Source of the DNA: Diploptera punctata
Taxonomy: Eukaryota > Arthropoda > Insecta > Blattodea > Blaberidae
Assembly (NCBI GenBank): GCA_030220185.1
Contig: JASPKZ010001596.1
Span: 744,001-808,000, forward strand
DNA: 64,000 bases
Direction: 5' to 3'
Part shown: positions 10,407 through 22,026 of the stretch, one piece after another
Position numbering within the stretch: position 1 is the first letter of the stretch
How the letters are laid out: each line of letters begins with the position of its first letter
Position numbers and translations under genes: made by a program
Notes under the pieces: generated by a model
Databases searched by the model: none
Seen by the model: only the letters and a program-made list of their open reading frames with translations
What the model was told of the DNA's origin: nothing

Positions 10407-11115
10407 TTCGCTGTTCCTCCCAATAGCCGAGCAGTGAAGAACTGCGATATTTGCGCCTGGTTCGAGTCCCCATGGGGAAGAACATTTCTCATCAAAATTT
10501 GGCCATGTATGGGACCTGTGCCCATCCAGCATCGTGAGCAATTTTTGTAGCTAAAATAATATATAATATATATTATTCTTCTTCACTTCCTGATTTGGGC
10601 ATTAATTGCCTGTTCCATCTTCACTAATAGAACTAAGACCATCTCTTCCGAGGACGTTCCACATCTCTTCTTCCTCTCGGAAAATAATGTAAGATTTCAT
10701 TTGATAATCTACTTTCTTCTATTCTTTCTACATGTTCCTTCCACTGATTCTTGTTGTTAAATATCTTTTCTTTTATGGAGTAGATCTGCAGTTCTACACG
10801 GATATCCTCATTTCTAATCTGGTTCATTCTAGTGCATCATATATATTCTTTATTATCATATTTATGATTTTCTCATTTATGAACTACTATACTTTCCTCC
10901 CGGGTCCAAGTTGAGAAAACCAGCTATATAGTTGAGGGACCCGACAAGCTGAACATTTGTCACTCCTATATTGACTGGATGAATTAATTAATCTACTTAA
11001 TTTTTTATGTAGATATTCCCTTCTACTACCTATAACAATTATTATGACAAGTCTACCTCTGTTAATGGCACAAGTAAATGGGAGGCCAGCAGCCGGGTAT
11101 TAAGTCAAAGGCCTT
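10407..11115 (+). mobile_element. SINE-D, split by a LINE fragment
   Basis: The head part lies at 10407-10545: B box 'ggttcgagtcc' at about 10457, then 'ccatggggaag' and 'ccagcatcgtgag'. The element resumes at about 10903 ('aagttgagaaaaccagctat') and continues to about 11115, with a further 60-bp AT-rich insertion near 10985-11045. The intervening 10550-10900 is mostly a minus-strand LINE. Confidence 0.65.
10570..10830 (-). mobile_element. LINE C-terminal fragment inside SINE-D
   Basis: Minus-strand frame: NEDIRVELQIYSI, QWKEHVERIEESRL and FPRGRRDVERPRKRW, the typical arrangement of a LINE RT C-terminal basic tail. Degenerate and 5'-truncated. Confidence 0.65.
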
Positions 11116-12284
11116 CTATGCCGATCGCGCCATGGAGGAGTAATTCCCTTATTTTCCGCAGTTCCTGCGTGACGAATTTTTAAACTATATTTTCAGTGAT
11201 CATTCTGCAGAGGATTTTTACGACCTTCTTATTGACTTCGGCCAGGTTTGAACCCGCGTTCTTAGGAATCAGAGGCGAGAATGGTAAATGGATTCCAAGG
11301 ATAAAGAAGAAGAATAAGAAGAAGGAAGGCTATGTGATGCTGTGAATACATAATTAAATGAAAGGAGTGTCCACATTGTTAATGACCTAGGGGAGAGGGG
11401 CTTTGGATGCGCCCTCTTTCTCTCTCCCAACCAATGTTACTCCCGTAGGTGGGTGTACTTCCCTCTCCGGTATCCCCGCCCTGCACAATTCTATCAGGAA
11501 AATATCACCACTAAAGAGGTATTCGCTATCAACCTACCTACCTGTTACTAACTTTCAACTAGTCACAATATATATTTTTTACGGATATCAATACTTGCCA
11601 TAGTTATAAAGTTAGGCACCAATACATTTCTTTACCAAAATATTTGGCTAAACTTTACAACCTGTGACGCGACTTTTTTTAATTCCTTCATGAACTCCTG
11701 TCAAATTTTATTCTTAGGGTTTTCATTTTTCAAATTATTCCCCGTCATTTACTATGATTTTTATATGTTCCTAACAATTATTTCAATATATTGTTCTATA
11801 ATATTTAACTACATACGTAGCATGAAGACGTGGCAACCATATTGATTTTAACTAATAAGTTATTTCTATACAACAACATGGACATGTTCCAGTGCAGTTA
11901 ATAGAGTAGGTCTACGTACTATGTAACCGTACACACACACTTCAGAATTTCAGAACTTAAGTTACTATTTATTTCTGGTCGATGCGTTCTTTCACAGGTT
12001 AGAGTGCTTAAATTACGTTAGGTTAGCTTTTAAGTTCGTTGGCAACACGAGTTCTAATACCGTGTATATGTTGGCTGCATCCCGTGATTCCATTGTGTAA
12101 ACCGCTTCCCGTTTGTTATTGCATACGCATGGTGTATGATTGGAACTTTTTTCGCGTCACATGTTGTAAAGTATTTTCAAATATTTTGCTCTGGCAAAAC
12201 TCAACATCTGTGGTCAAATGTGAGATATTTTAATTACATTTTCCACAAGGAACACATCTTCGCATTTACATTATTTTCACTCTG
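11116..12284. other. Non-coding DNA, mostly unrecognised
   Basis: A tRNA-like remnant ('aggtttgaacccgcgt', inverted B box) lies near 11245. Bases 11150-11185 resemble repeat R. Otherwise AT-rich with no coding evidence. Confidence 0.4.
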
Positions 12285-12784
12285 TATATAGAGGGATGGA
12301 GGCACGCCGTTAGCGTTGTTGGTTAAGGCAATATGCTACAACGCGGAAGGTCGAGGGTTCGCATCCCAGTGAGGTCAGGATTTTTAAATTGGCCCAAAAT
12401 TTCTGGTGGTATCATGTACCTGGGATCGACTCAGCCTCTAACGGAAGTGAGTATCAGACGCTTGTTCTGGAGGTAAAGGCAGCCGTCCGCAGGGCTGATA
12501 ACCTGGTTGACATCAAGTGCTGATTGTCTAGAAAAAAGTAGGAGTATTAACCTCCTAGTAACCCAAGCGTCTCATATGGCCTGAAGGAGTAGGAGTGATT
12601 GGAAAGGCAGAGTCCCCCTTTTATGTATCCGTTCCATCTCCGTCCCCCGAGACAGCCGAGCCGCCCAACCTAATCCAAATGGGTCCCAGAACAGAGATTG
12701 CTGCACTGAGTGCCGGAGGGGACGGACTCGGGGGTCGTCCTTCCCTATGGCCTGTAGTGGGATCACTTTACTTTTATATAGAGG
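12285..12784 (+). mobile_element. SINE-C, enlarged copy with target-site duplication
   Basis: Direct repeats of tatatagagg at 12285-12294 and 12775-12784 flank the element. The tRNA-like head has 'ggcacgccgttagcg', 'ggttaaggcaatatgc' and B box 'gggttcgcatccc'. Standard copies in this window are 302 bp; this one is about 480 bp. The extra sequence lies between two copies of tatggcctg at 12575-12583 and 12746-12754. Confidence 0.8.
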
Positions 12785-12995
12785 CGGAGGTAGACAGAGA
12801 ACAATAGAATGGAAGTCATCTGATAAGAGAGGGAAGACGACGGCCAAAAATAACATGGATTAATGATGTTATAAGCATCATGGGCAATAAGGATTGGACA
12901 ATGGAGATTGGAATGACAGGGATATGTGGAGAAGAATGGCAGTAGAGTAAATGGGCGCATGAAGCCAGGAACAATGTAAAATTTGCTAAATAAAT
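12785..12995 (+). mobile_element. LINE C-terminal fragment
   Basis: Plus-strand frames RGRRRPKITWINDVISIMG and, after a shift, WAHEARNN.KFA. The basic tail followed by 'DW...D..D.W' is LINE-like. Frameshifted. Confidence 0.6.
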
Positions 12996-13019
12996 GTATA
13001 AAAAGTCCATGGCATGTCA

Positions 13020-13332
13020 GACCTGGAAGGCTCTTAGCCAACCAGCCGGGCGCTATCCCCACATCCACGTGTTAATACAGAGATGGACGATCATATAGCC
13101 AGTACAAGGGTGATGTGGTCAGTATGACAGGTTCCCCAGCCGTTATAGCTGGTTTTCTCAACCTGGATCCGCTACTTATTGTAGTTACCCTCGATGCTAG
13201 ATGCCGCCGCGTCGGTCCCATACTGATAGACATTTCTTCCCCTATGGGAACTTGAACAAGCGCAAGTCCAGTAGCTCTACACTATGACATTCATGCCTAA
13301 AAAGCACTCGACTATGGCGCGGGACACTAAAT
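13020..13332 (-). mobile_element. SINE-D
   Basis: The plus strand shows the family in inverse order: 'agccagccgggcg'-type 3' end, 'agccgttatagctgg', 'tcggtcccatactg', then 'cgaactt'-type inverted B box region and 'cgactatggcgcggga' at the 5' head. Near full length. Confidence 0.75.
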
Positions 13333-13444
13333 AAATAAATGTTAATATCATACGTCTCTGTTAACTCTAAAGCAGTCGCAATTCGTTGTTTCCGTTACGA
13401 AACTTTGCATATAGCATTAATTAAAAGAAATAAAGCGAGTACGT

Positions 13445-13781
13445 TTCGGATCATTTTATATCTATTATAAAGTAATTCTGCCCGAGGGCAGGTCTTTCAC
13501 TGCAATCACAGTATTTCCATGCTATGCTTTGCAGCTTTACTAGGGAATTATGGGTGTGGTAGCTTCCCGTTGCTTTCCACACCGGTAAAGGATGATAATG
13601 ATGGCCGGATAAATTTCGGGGACCTTTGGGCCCTAAGCTTCCTGACATTTGTCTTACAAGTGAGAAAAACCCCGCAAAAACCTCATCCAGGAGTCTTTCC
13701 CGACCGAGAATCGAACCCGGACCCGCTGCGTAAGAAGGCAGCACGCTACCTCGAGACCACAGGGGTGGACTTCGGATCATT
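13445..13781 (-). mobile_element. SINE-A, full length with target-site duplication
   Basis: Perfect 11-bp direct repeats ttcggatcatt at 13445-13455 and 13771-13781 flank a 315-bp element. The plus strand carries the inverted B box 'gagaatcgaacccgg' and inverted head 'cctcgagaccac'. The TSD supports target-primed insertion. Confidence 0.9.
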
Positions 13782-13829
13782 AGGAATGGCAATTCACATA
13801 AAAAAAGTGCAACCGGTGGAATATTGATA

Positions 13830-13853
13830 TACACATACACACACACACACACG
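13830..13853. repeat. (CA)n microsatellite
   Basis: Short CA array. Confidence 0.9.
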
Positions 13854-13889
13854 CTTACTGTAGTGTAGCCGAGATTTTTAGGCATCGTA

Positions 13890-14160
13890 CCTTTATGCAG
13901 ATCTATGGGATCCCCATGAGGTAAGAAATTTTCTCATGGAATTTTGGCCACTATGGGACCGGTACTAACCCAGCATTATAAATACCGGATCCATGTTGAG
14001 CAAAACCATCTATAACGACTGCGGGACACAACATGTTGACCACATGTCACCACTACACTGGCTGGATTATCATCCACCTATATTATTAACACATACGGAT
14101 GTGAGGTCGCAGCCGACTGGTAGGCCATGGACCTTCCAGTCCTCTCGCGGCATTGATTTT
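13890..14160 (+). mobile_element. SINE-D, diverged
   Basis: Order on the plus strand: 'gatccccatgagg', 'gaattttggcca', 'tatgggaccggt', 'cccagcat', 'gttgaccacatgtcacc', 'ggatgtgaggtcgcagccg'. The extreme head is lost. Confidence 0.75.
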
Positions 14161-14645
14161 AATTTTTACCCCAAGCTTGTAGTAAACATGTTATGTCTTT
14201 AAAGTAATGTTAAACTGAATTTGATAAGATTTGTGGAAAATCCTGTTTCTTTCTGCTCACAACAAAAGCATTACGAAATGCATTCTATAATATTATTCAG
14301 GATGCGCAATACAAACAAGATAAAATAAAATGACAGAAATGATTCATATGACGTTACCATTGAACACAAAAACATATTGATCACCATTGTGTACAAAGAA
14401 AAAGAATATTATCTGTAAATCAGAAAAGTCAATACCATCATAATCAAATAAACACAAGATTGGTGACTCATGTGCTTACGTCACAAAACAGCTGACTGCT
14501 AGCACGTAAGCATGTATACAGCTGTTCAAGTTATTGCTAAAACATTCAATCTCACAGAATACATGTTGTTACAGTAGAAACCAAAAGTACACGAATAAGG
14601 TCAAATACACAGAGCAAACATTAATTATGCCAAACAATTTTAAGG
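14161..14645. other. AT-rich DNA, nothing recognised
   Basis: No coding frame or family recognised. Confidence 0.4.
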
Positions 14646-14649
14646 ATTT

Positions 14650-15161
14650 TATTAGACACTAGCTAATACCCGGCGTGCGCTGCTACGCCTAAATAAATTA
14701 AATGTGTTTCTATGTTTAACTGAATAAGTAAAAAAGAAATATAATTATAAATTTATATCGTAACTATTTTAGATACCCCGTGCTGATTACCCGGCGTTGC
14801 CGGGGAATCTAGTCATCCCGATCTTCTTGGCATCAATGAGCTGAAAAACGAAAATGGTTATTATTAGTTATCCGTAAACGATATGCTTTTTTTTTTGTAG
14901 ATTTTTTAAATATTCAATTCTGAATACATTAATTACGTGTAATATGTTATAGTTTAGGCAGCGTAAGACATTTAAGTGTCCAAAAATTTCCGAAAACACG
15001 TTTTTCATTACAAAGGATGATTTTTAAGGGTGAAGAAGTTGAGTATTACAACTCTCTTACAGCCTAAAACTTTTCCGGGAAACTACTGAACATTTTGCAA
15101 AAATCCTTATCACAATCGGACGAACGATATAGCAGCGCATGAAGGACAAACAGATGTAAAT
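14650..15161 (+). repeat. Dispersed repeat ending in (TA)n; CCCGGCGTTGCC-type motif
   Basis: Two 'acccggcgt' motifs at about 14670 and 14795, then a segment shared with 1-205, ending in 'acaatcgga' and a TA array. The motif and ending resemble a widespread arthropod RTE-associated repeat; this is recollection, not a search result. Confidence 0.5.
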
Positions 15162-15163
15162 TC

Positions 15164-15210
<47 letters not shown>
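15162..15210. repeat. (TA)n microsatellite
   Basis: About 24 TA units terminating the preceding repeat. Confidence 0.95.
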
Positions 15211-15212
<2 letters not shown>

Positions 15213-15269
15213 CCTATACATATACACACACACACAGTGGTTATACTTCATGGTAATTTGAGGTTAGAC

Positions 15270-15525
15270 ATCTCTATCTAATGCATCTTCTTTCTTTAGG
15301 CCCCTCCATCTATATTTCTTACTTCTCCATCCAAAACTCTCTTGGTCTACTCTCTTCCTTCCTCTAGCCGCCCACTTAAGGAAATTCTTGGTATTCTATC
15401 TTCTTCCATTAGTATGTTGTCCACACAATCTTAAACACCTTTCCTCTATTTTTTCTAAGTTTCTTTCGAACTGCATAATTTCTCTTATTGTACTATTCTT
15501 AATTTTAACATGTCTTGAAATTCAT
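15270..15525 (-). mobile_element. LINE C-terminal fragment
   Basis: Minus-strand frames give EIMQFERNLEKIEERCLRL, then a basic arginine-rich tail and 'W..K..RWRG'. This is the usual end of a LINE RT. Degenerate. Confidence 0.5.
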
Positions 15526-15529
15526 GTTA

Positions 15530-15958
15530 ATAACTAAGTAACTCACTGGCACTAACGAACCCGTAGGTTCATGGCCGCGCGGACATAAGCTCTCCATACA
15601 TCCCTACATCAGCTAATGTTTTTCAATAATCCCCTGTATAATCTACTTCCCTCAAATCATGTTAATATTATTCTCCCACCTCATTCCTTTCCATCTGATT
15701 TTCCTACAAAAGGATTTTCCATGTCCCTCTTTCATTCTCCTTTCTTGCCACATGTCTTACCCATCGCAGTCTACGAGACTTAACTGTTCTTATTGTATCT
15801 GGTTGCGCATAAATATGATGTAGCTCACTGTTATCTAGTCTTCTCCATTCGCCTGTCTGTTCACCTCTCTTTGGTTCAAAAATTTTCCTAAGAACTTCAT
15901 TCTCAAATACTCGTAATCTTTTCTTCTCCTTTAAGTAAGAGTCCATGTTCCGCATCTT
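15530..15958 (-). mobile_element. LINE-A C-terminal fragment
   Basis: Minus-strand frame with KRLRVFENEVLRKIF, RGEQTGEWRRLDNSELHH and TVKSRRLRWVRHVARKENER. The last part of the ORF is frameshifted, and the 3' end has the family 'aactcactggcac' terminus. It joins another LINE family at about 15958. Confidence 0.75.
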
Positions 15959-16205
15959 CAAAAAATACATTTCCACTGCCAACAGTTTGTTGCCCTTTTG
16001 TCTGCTGACTGCGTATGTTTCAGATCCACATAATAAAATGCTTTGTAACGAAGCCTGAAATATTCGTTTCTTGGTTGTGTGTAATATATTTTTATTCTAG
16101 AATACTGAATTCAGCATACCAATAGTTCATCATCTATTCTTCTTTCAATTTCTGTAGCTAAATTTCTATTTTTATCTAAAATTGAATCTAAATATTTAAA
16201 TGTTT
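15959..16205 (-). mobile_element. LINE fragment of another family, fused to LINE-A
   Basis: The minus strand reads FKYLDSILDKNRNLATEIERR and, after a frame change, GSETYAVSRQKGNKLLAVEM. The frame runs on into LINE-A at about 15958, so the join is a chimera or an insertion boundary. Confidence 0.55.
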
Positions 16206-16795
16206 CATAATATATGGATATAAGTGTCAATTATAATTTTAAAATTTCAAAGAATGAAACTAAAATTTTAGCATTTAAAGGACATGATACCATAAGCAAA
16301 AATAGTAATTGATGATAAAATTTTAGAGAAAGTGAACAGTTTTAAATATCTAGGTTCAATTTATCATATGTTAAAATTGAAGACATTAATAGCAAAATAA
16401 ATAAATTTAATCTAATGTGGCACTGTTAAAAGAACCCTTAAAACACACAAGAAAAGAAACAAAAATGGAATTTCATAAAGTAATAGATGTTCCTGTATTT
16501 ATGTATGGATCAGAACGTTGGACGATCACTAACAGACAAAAAAAAAGATTGGAAGCAATTGAGGTGATATTTTTAAGAAATATAACAGGATATACTCGAT
16601 AAGAAATGAAGATATAAGAAATGAACTAAATATTTTCAAACTTACAGACCGAATAATTAAATATAGGAACGCCTGGAAAGAACACATTGATAGAATTCAG
16701 AAGAAAGATTTCCAAAATTATTGCTAAATTATAAACAGCACGGAAGGAGAAATATTGGATGCCTATACAAGACGATGGTCTGAACAATTTTAATA
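16206..16795 (+). mobile_element. LINE RT C-terminal fragment
   Basis: Plus-strand frames: ISKNETKILAFKGH near 16240, KILEKVNSFKYLGSIYH near 16320, VPVFMYGSERWTITNRQKK near 16490 and a downstream basic tail. Several frameshifts. The catalytic palm is missing. Confidence 0.65.
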
Positions 16796-16875
16796 ATTCT
16801 AGCTTTCATGAAAACGTAACGAGCCAACAGGCTTAATACCTGGATAAATGGTGTTGGTGATTATGATATATATAT

Positions 16876-17165
16876 GTCCACCGCTGTGGTCTCGAGGTAG
16901 CGTGCTGCCTTGTCAAGCAGCGGGCCCGGGTTCGATCCCCAGTTCGGGGCAGTTTTTCTGGGTGAGGTTTTTATCGGGGTTTTTCCTCACCTGTAAGACA
17001 AGGCCCAAACGGTCCCCGAAATCATATGGCCATTATCATCATCCTTCACTGGTGTGGAAAGCAACGGGAAGTACCACACCTATAATTCCCTAGTAAAGCT
17101 GCAAAGCATAGCATGAAAATGCTATGATTGCAGTGAAAGACCTGCCCTGGGGCAGAATTACTATG
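16876..17165 (+). mobile_element. SINE-A, near full length
   Basis: The head 'tccaccgctgtggtctcgag', B box 'gggttcgatcccc' at about 16928, body, and tail 'ctgccctggggcagaatt' ending in a ggat/tata repeat. A second TA-rich stretch lies on each side. Confidence 0.85.
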
Positions 17166-17217
17166 GATGGATGGATATATACATATACGATATATACACA
17201 TATACATATGCATATTC

Positions 17218-18130
17218 ATATACTTATTTACTGGCACTAACGAACCCGTAGGTTCATGGCCGCGCGGACATAAGCTCTTCATACATCCCTATCCTGAGCT
17301 AATGCTTTCCAATCATTCCCTGTATAATCTACTTCCCCCAAATCATATTTAATGTTATTCTCCCACCTCATTCTTGGTCTACCAACTGGGCGTTTTCCCT
17401 CTGGCTTTCCTACAAGAAGCTTCCATGCAAGTCTTTCATTCCCCATACGTGCAACATGTCCTGCCCATCGCAGTCTACGAGACTTAACTGTTCTTATTAT
17501 TTCTGGCTTCCTATAAAGACCATGTAGTTCATTGTTATGTAGTCTTCTCCATTCACCTGTCTGTTCATCTCTCTTTAGTCCAAAAATGTTCATAAGTACT
17601 TTATTCTCAAATACTTGTAATCTCCTTTCCTCCCTTAAAGTAAAAGTCCATGTTTCGCACCCATATAATATAACTGGTAGAATAATAGTTTTATATATTT
17701 TCAGTTTAACTTTTTTTTAAAGGATTTGGGACATCAAGAGTCTCTGTAATGCATATTAGCACGCATTTCCAGAATTGAGCCTATGTTTAATTTCTTTGTG
17801 CATCTCATTCCTATTTGTGATTATTGTTCCTAGATATTTGAATTCAGCCACTTCCTCAAAATTTCCCTCATTTGTCATTAGCTGTCCATTTCCATTATAT
17901 AATGAATTTCTTCGTGTGACCATATATATTGATATTTACTTCCAGTCCTAATTTCTTAGTGTTACTCAATAGTGTGTGCGTGTTGTCCTTTAGTATCTCC
18001 TCGCTATCGGCCAATAATACATCATCAGCATAAACTAACAGCTTATTAATACCATTGAGTTGTAAGCCTTCCTCATTCTCTAAAGATTTAATGGCATGCT
18101 CTAGTACAAAATTAAATAGTAGAGGAGACA
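17218..18130 (-). pseudogene. LINE-A reverse transcriptase fragment with YADD box
   Basis: Longest LINE-A copy here (about 913 bp). Minus-strand order: SPLLFNFVLEHAIKSLENEE near 18110, the RT catalytic motif VYADDVLLADS near 18025, SNTKKLGLEVN near 17955, GLKRDEQTGEWRRL near 17580, then the C-terminal basic region and DWKALAQDRDV near 17285. Frameshifts at about 17895 and 17600 break the frame. 5'-truncated within the palm. It is the reference copy for interpreting the interrupted ones. Confidence 0.85.
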
Positions 18131-18499
18131 TATACATATACGCATATAAATATATGCATATACATTTTTTTTAACACACTTTAGCTGTTCTCACAATTTT
18201 AAGACGGTTGAGAAGAGAGAGAAAGAATAAAAAACTGTTTCAGACCCTTATTGAAGGCAGTAGTAGTTATTCACCTTTTGTTAGTCTACAGAGTGCGGTA
18301 TAATTCATTTAACCACTGCACATGGTTGAAACCGGGGTTTGAACACGGAACCTTCAGAATATAATCTCAAACACTACTGCTGAAACACCAATGGATGCCA
18401 TTTTGAACAATTTCGGTAATTGTTTTTTGTTTATGTGTAAGCTAGAGAAAATAACAAATTTGAATTTTCGGTTAACTGACTTATGGTGCACCCTGTATA
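18131..18499. other. Non-coding DNA with a tRNA-like remnant
   Basis: 'ccggggtttgaacacgg' near 18330 resembles an inverted B box of an old SINE. Otherwise nothing recognised. Confidence 0.35.
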
Positions 18500-18775
18500 T
18501 TGGGAAGCATACCCAAGCCCGGATTCTAAAACTAGAAGTTTATTTTGCCATTGAAATAAAACGAGGAAGGTATTCTCCAAAGACCAACGAAATTCGACCG
18601 TTACGAGTTGGGGTTTACCTGAAAACCATAATTTAAAAATCGCTCTATCATCCCCTATGGTTGTTTTCTGGGAACATAGCTGGATACATATGATCTAATT
18701 AACAAAATAAAGATAAACTAAACTAGTAAAATCGGGCCATAAATTCAACTTGCTGAGGAATTCGATGTTTTCTCT
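18500..18775 (+). repeat. Repeat R
   Basis: Has 'gaaataaaacgaggaagg', 'gagttggggtttacctg' and 'aaaaatcgctct', then 'aaaatcgggccataaattc'. The same blocks recur at 9098, 19800 and 52200. Non-coding. Confidence 0.6.
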
Positions 18776-19289
18776 AATAACATATTTTGTGTGTGACATT
18801 TTGGAATTCAGAATATTTTTGTCCCATTTCAAAATGGGAAGTTTTCTCTGTAAATGGCATGTTTTGAGAACTAATTACTTCAAAAACTGTTAATCTAATT
18901 TCTGTTCAGAATTTGTCACATTCTTTACATGTTTTCTCTTGAAAACCTTTTTTTCTTTCAACATTTCTTTTAACATGTACCACATGTTACAATTTTACAC
19001 TTTCCTTTGTAAAGTGAACAATATTCAGACAAGCGGAGACCGTCAAGGGTGTTCACAGCTTTTTCATAAGGGATACAATATTTTCAGATGCTTTATCCAA
19101 GAATTTTAGTCGTATTATTATTATTATTATTATGATTATTATTATTATTATTAGACCTATACATAATATTAGCGTCATTAACATATACAATTGAATAGAA
19201 ATATGAAATTAGATACGCTACATTTGCACATGATATAGCACCCTGAGAGGACGAATTACAATATTGAGAATATCATTTTAACAAAATAG
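18776..19289. other. AT-rich DNA with an (ATT)n tract
   Basis: Microsatellite at about 19112-19153. No gene seen. Confidence 0.45.
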
Positions 19290-19705
19290 CCATAAGAATA
19301 ATATGAAAAATGAATACAGAGAAAACAGAAGTAATGGCTTTCATGTAAAATACCCTGTACGTAGCAAAATTGGTATAGATTCAAAAATACTGGAAAGAGT
19401 AAATTCATTTACCTATCTTGGATATACATTAACATATTTGGATGAAGTAGACATATCAAATAAAATTATAAATTTTAATAAAATCATACATTTTAATAAA
19501 ATCATGTGAATAATAAGCTCAGAAATGAAACCTTAAATAGTCAACAGATGTATCAGAGTACGCTTATAAAAATCTTAACAAGGCCTAGGCTACACTTTGT
19601 TACGGCAGTGAGGCATGGACTTCAAAGAAATGATATATACACTAGGGTACACCAAGTGGGATTACAAATGCAATATGATTCGGCAAATAGCAATCAATTA
19701 TTTAA
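19290..19705 (+). mobile_element. LINE-E RT fragment (post-catalytic)
   Basis: Plus-strand frames: KYPVRSKIGIDSKILERVNS, FTYLGYTLTYLDEVDISNKI, then after a shift TLIKILTRPRLHFVTAVRHG. The same family appears at 35612-36360 (CGKHPIRGE). Inactive. Confidence 0.6.
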
Positions 19706-19734
19706 ACTAAGATCGAATTCCTTTAATCAGCCAA

Positions 19735-20073
19735 ATTGGATCATTAGGAATGGAGGTTAACCTAAAGAGAATATTAAATAAATCGCAATAGCGATAGCAA
19801 TTTTTGACATTTCGCAAACAAACTAGGTAGGCCCTAAATGCCATTGAAATAAAACGATGAAGGCATTCTCCAAACATCAGCGAAAAAACAATCATTATGA
19901 GTGGGGGTTTACATGAAAGCCGTAATTTTAAAAATAGGTCTAGCTGCCACCATGTTTGTTTCCTCTAAACGAGACTGTATATGCTTGCATATGCTTTGAT
20001 TAACAAAATAAATATATATTCCGTAAACTAACAAAATCAGGTCATAAATTCGACTCCCTGATGAATTCACTTA
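19735..20073 (+). repeat. Repeat R, left part, interrupted by a LINE
   Basis: Includes 'gaaataaaacgatgaagg', 'gagtgggggtttac' and 'aaaatcaggtcataaattcg'. It stops inside a tgatgaattcactta repeat at 20059-20073 and resumes at 21226, showing that the LINE between was inserted into it. Confidence 0.65.
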
Positions 20074-21225
20074 CAAATTGACTAAGACAAAGTTAATATT
20101 GCCCTAGAAAAGGTGATAAGATATGGCGATATACACACTAGAAGTACAATACTCAATAAATCAATTCAAATATTAGCTTATACCGATGAAAAAGACATCA
20201 CTGGTAGATAACAGAAATATATCAAGAAAACCTTCATGACACTAGAAATAGAAGCTAATAAAATGGGGTTGAAAGTAAGAAGAAAATATTAAATATATAT
20301 ATAGGCCTATACGATTAATTGAAACAAAATATTATTATATTATGATGCGAGGTTGGCAAGCGGTTTTACAAAAGCGAGGGAAAATATTTAAAAACCGAGC
20401 AATAGCGAGGTTTTTTTATTTCCGAGATTCTGTAAAACACTTCACAAACGTGCGTTGTACATTATTTTGTGCGCCATGGTGTTTTCAAAATAATTAATAG
20501 TAATATAATAAAATCTCTGTTGGAAATATTTGCGTTCATTATAAACAACTGACTAATGTTAACAGTGTGGGCAATGTTTATTACTTTAAACTAGAAGATA
20601 CCAAACAGTGATAAAATGGCAAGTACGTATGTATTGTTTTGTATTGTTTCAAATAAAGTTCAGTTAATTAAAAATGCAGTGATTTGTTTCGTATAATGTA
20701 TATTAACACTACCTTTGGGATATATTATTGTATATACATAAAGGGCAGTGGGTTTACTTCCCACACGTGGTTTGCAATATGTAATATTACAGTATAGTTA
20801 TTTAGTTTGGCGACCCCCGAAATGTAGGAAGTTGAACTTTCAATCATGGTCACCATTGCTGTAAGTACGACAAAACACACTATCGCGCAAAAAAAAAAAA
20901 TATTAACCAGGGTCTGTAGTTTTGTATGTATATCTTGGATCCTTAATTAATAATACTATCAGTGAAGAAATTGAAAGAAGAACTATTCAAAATGCCAATA
21001 AAGTATACTCTGGATTATTCAGGCACCTTAAAACTAGACTTCTTAAAAAAATGCAATCTATATGAAAATCTAGCAAAACACCAGTATTAATATATGGCAG
21101 TGAAACATGGACATTTTCCAAGACCGATATCCGAGTTCATTTAAAAAGAAGACATTAAAAACTGGAAGACGATTCTCAGGGAAGACGAGACTCGAATCTG
21201 GCTGCAATGCTGCCATTCATGATGA
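20074..21225 (+). mobile_element. LINE-G insertion with 15-bp target-site duplication, itself split
   Basis: Perfect direct repeats tgatgaattcactta at 20059-20073 and 21226-21240 flank the copy. Coding remnants: SIQILAYTDEKDITG near 20170, where the RT catalytic YADD has become YTDE; LGSLINNTISEEIERR near 20940; TPVLIYGSETWTFSKTD near 21085. The tail is a short (GAT)n. A 0.57 kb retroposon at 20335-20896 splits the ORF. Confidence 0.8.
20335..20896 (+). mobile_element. Retroposon Y, copy 1, poly(A)-ended
   Basis: About 560 bp shared in opposite orientation with 54279-54828. It starts 'atgcgaggttggcaagcgg' and ends 'cactatcgcgc' followed by 12 A. Possible direct repeats aaaatatta at 20326-20334 and 20897-20905 (low complexity). 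No coding frame or tRNA head seen. It resembles a retroposed non-coding transcript or an unclassified SINE. Confidence 0.6.
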
Positions 21226-21295
21226 TGATGAATTCACTTAGTTTGCGCAGTTTCTGCGTGACACATTTTTGTTGTATTTAACAGCTTCTCTTCTT
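21226..21295 (+). repeat. Repeat R, right part
   Basis: 'cacttagtttgcgcag' and 'ctgcgtgacacattttt' continue the unit that was interrupted at 20073. Similar ends occur at 690-775 and 53838-53920. Confidence 0.6.
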
Positions 21296-21966
21296 CTTAA
21301 TCATAATTTGTAGGATTTTCATCCTGATTATTTCCAAAATCACTCCTCGGAGGAAGACGTATTGGATGTGCATCTATCCATCTCTTGGCTGGTCTTTAAC
21401 AGCAATATGAATAAATGTTAATTCTACGCAGTAGGGCGATATCGTACTTCAGTTTAAAAATTATATACACATTTTTACATTACGACATGCCTAATGTTTT
21501 TCTACACAATATATTTAGAATGTCAGCAAGGACACTCTGTTATGTAAAATAGTAGATAATATTTCATTTAACGACACTTTGTAATGGCATTTTTACACAT
21601 TAGTGACGCAATTGGTTGATACGCAAACCACTTTTTTTTAAAATAAATAATCGTCCATATCCCCAAATACAACTTTTTATCTACCTTACATACAGGATGT
21701 TTAAAAAGCGATGGTCCAAAATGAATGTAAATAAAATCCGTCACTCTGCGTAAACCAAGCGAATTCTTCAGCAAGAAGAATCTATGGCTGTCCAAATGAC
21801 GGTCCGCGGGCCGCATGTGGCCATCCGAGCCATTTCAAATCTGCTCGCGAAGTTCGAGCTTATTGCAATGCAATTTAATCTTATTTTCCTACTAAAATAT
21901 TTTTTCGAAAGGATTTTAAGAGCTGTCATTCCTTTTATGGTGCATCTTTTCTTTTTTATTTTAAAG

Positions 21967-21970
<4 letters not shown>
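21296..21970. other. Non-coding DNA, nothing recognised
   Basis: No gene or known family. Bases 21690-21770 ('acaggatgtttaaaaagcg') look like the end of a mobile element but cannot be assigned. Confidence 0.35.

Positions 21971-22021
<51 letters not shown>
21971..22021. repeat. (TA)n microsatellite
   Basis: About 25 TA units. Confidence 0.95.

Positions 22022-22026
<5 letters not shown>

Noticed and set aside
12595..12807. Proline- and serine-rich open frame
   Set aside because: It lies wholly within the enlarged SINE-C copy.
16876..16945. Possible tRNA gene
   Set aside because: The promoter-like boxes belong to the head of SINE-A, repeated at many sites with the same body; no cloverleaf acceptor stem closes.
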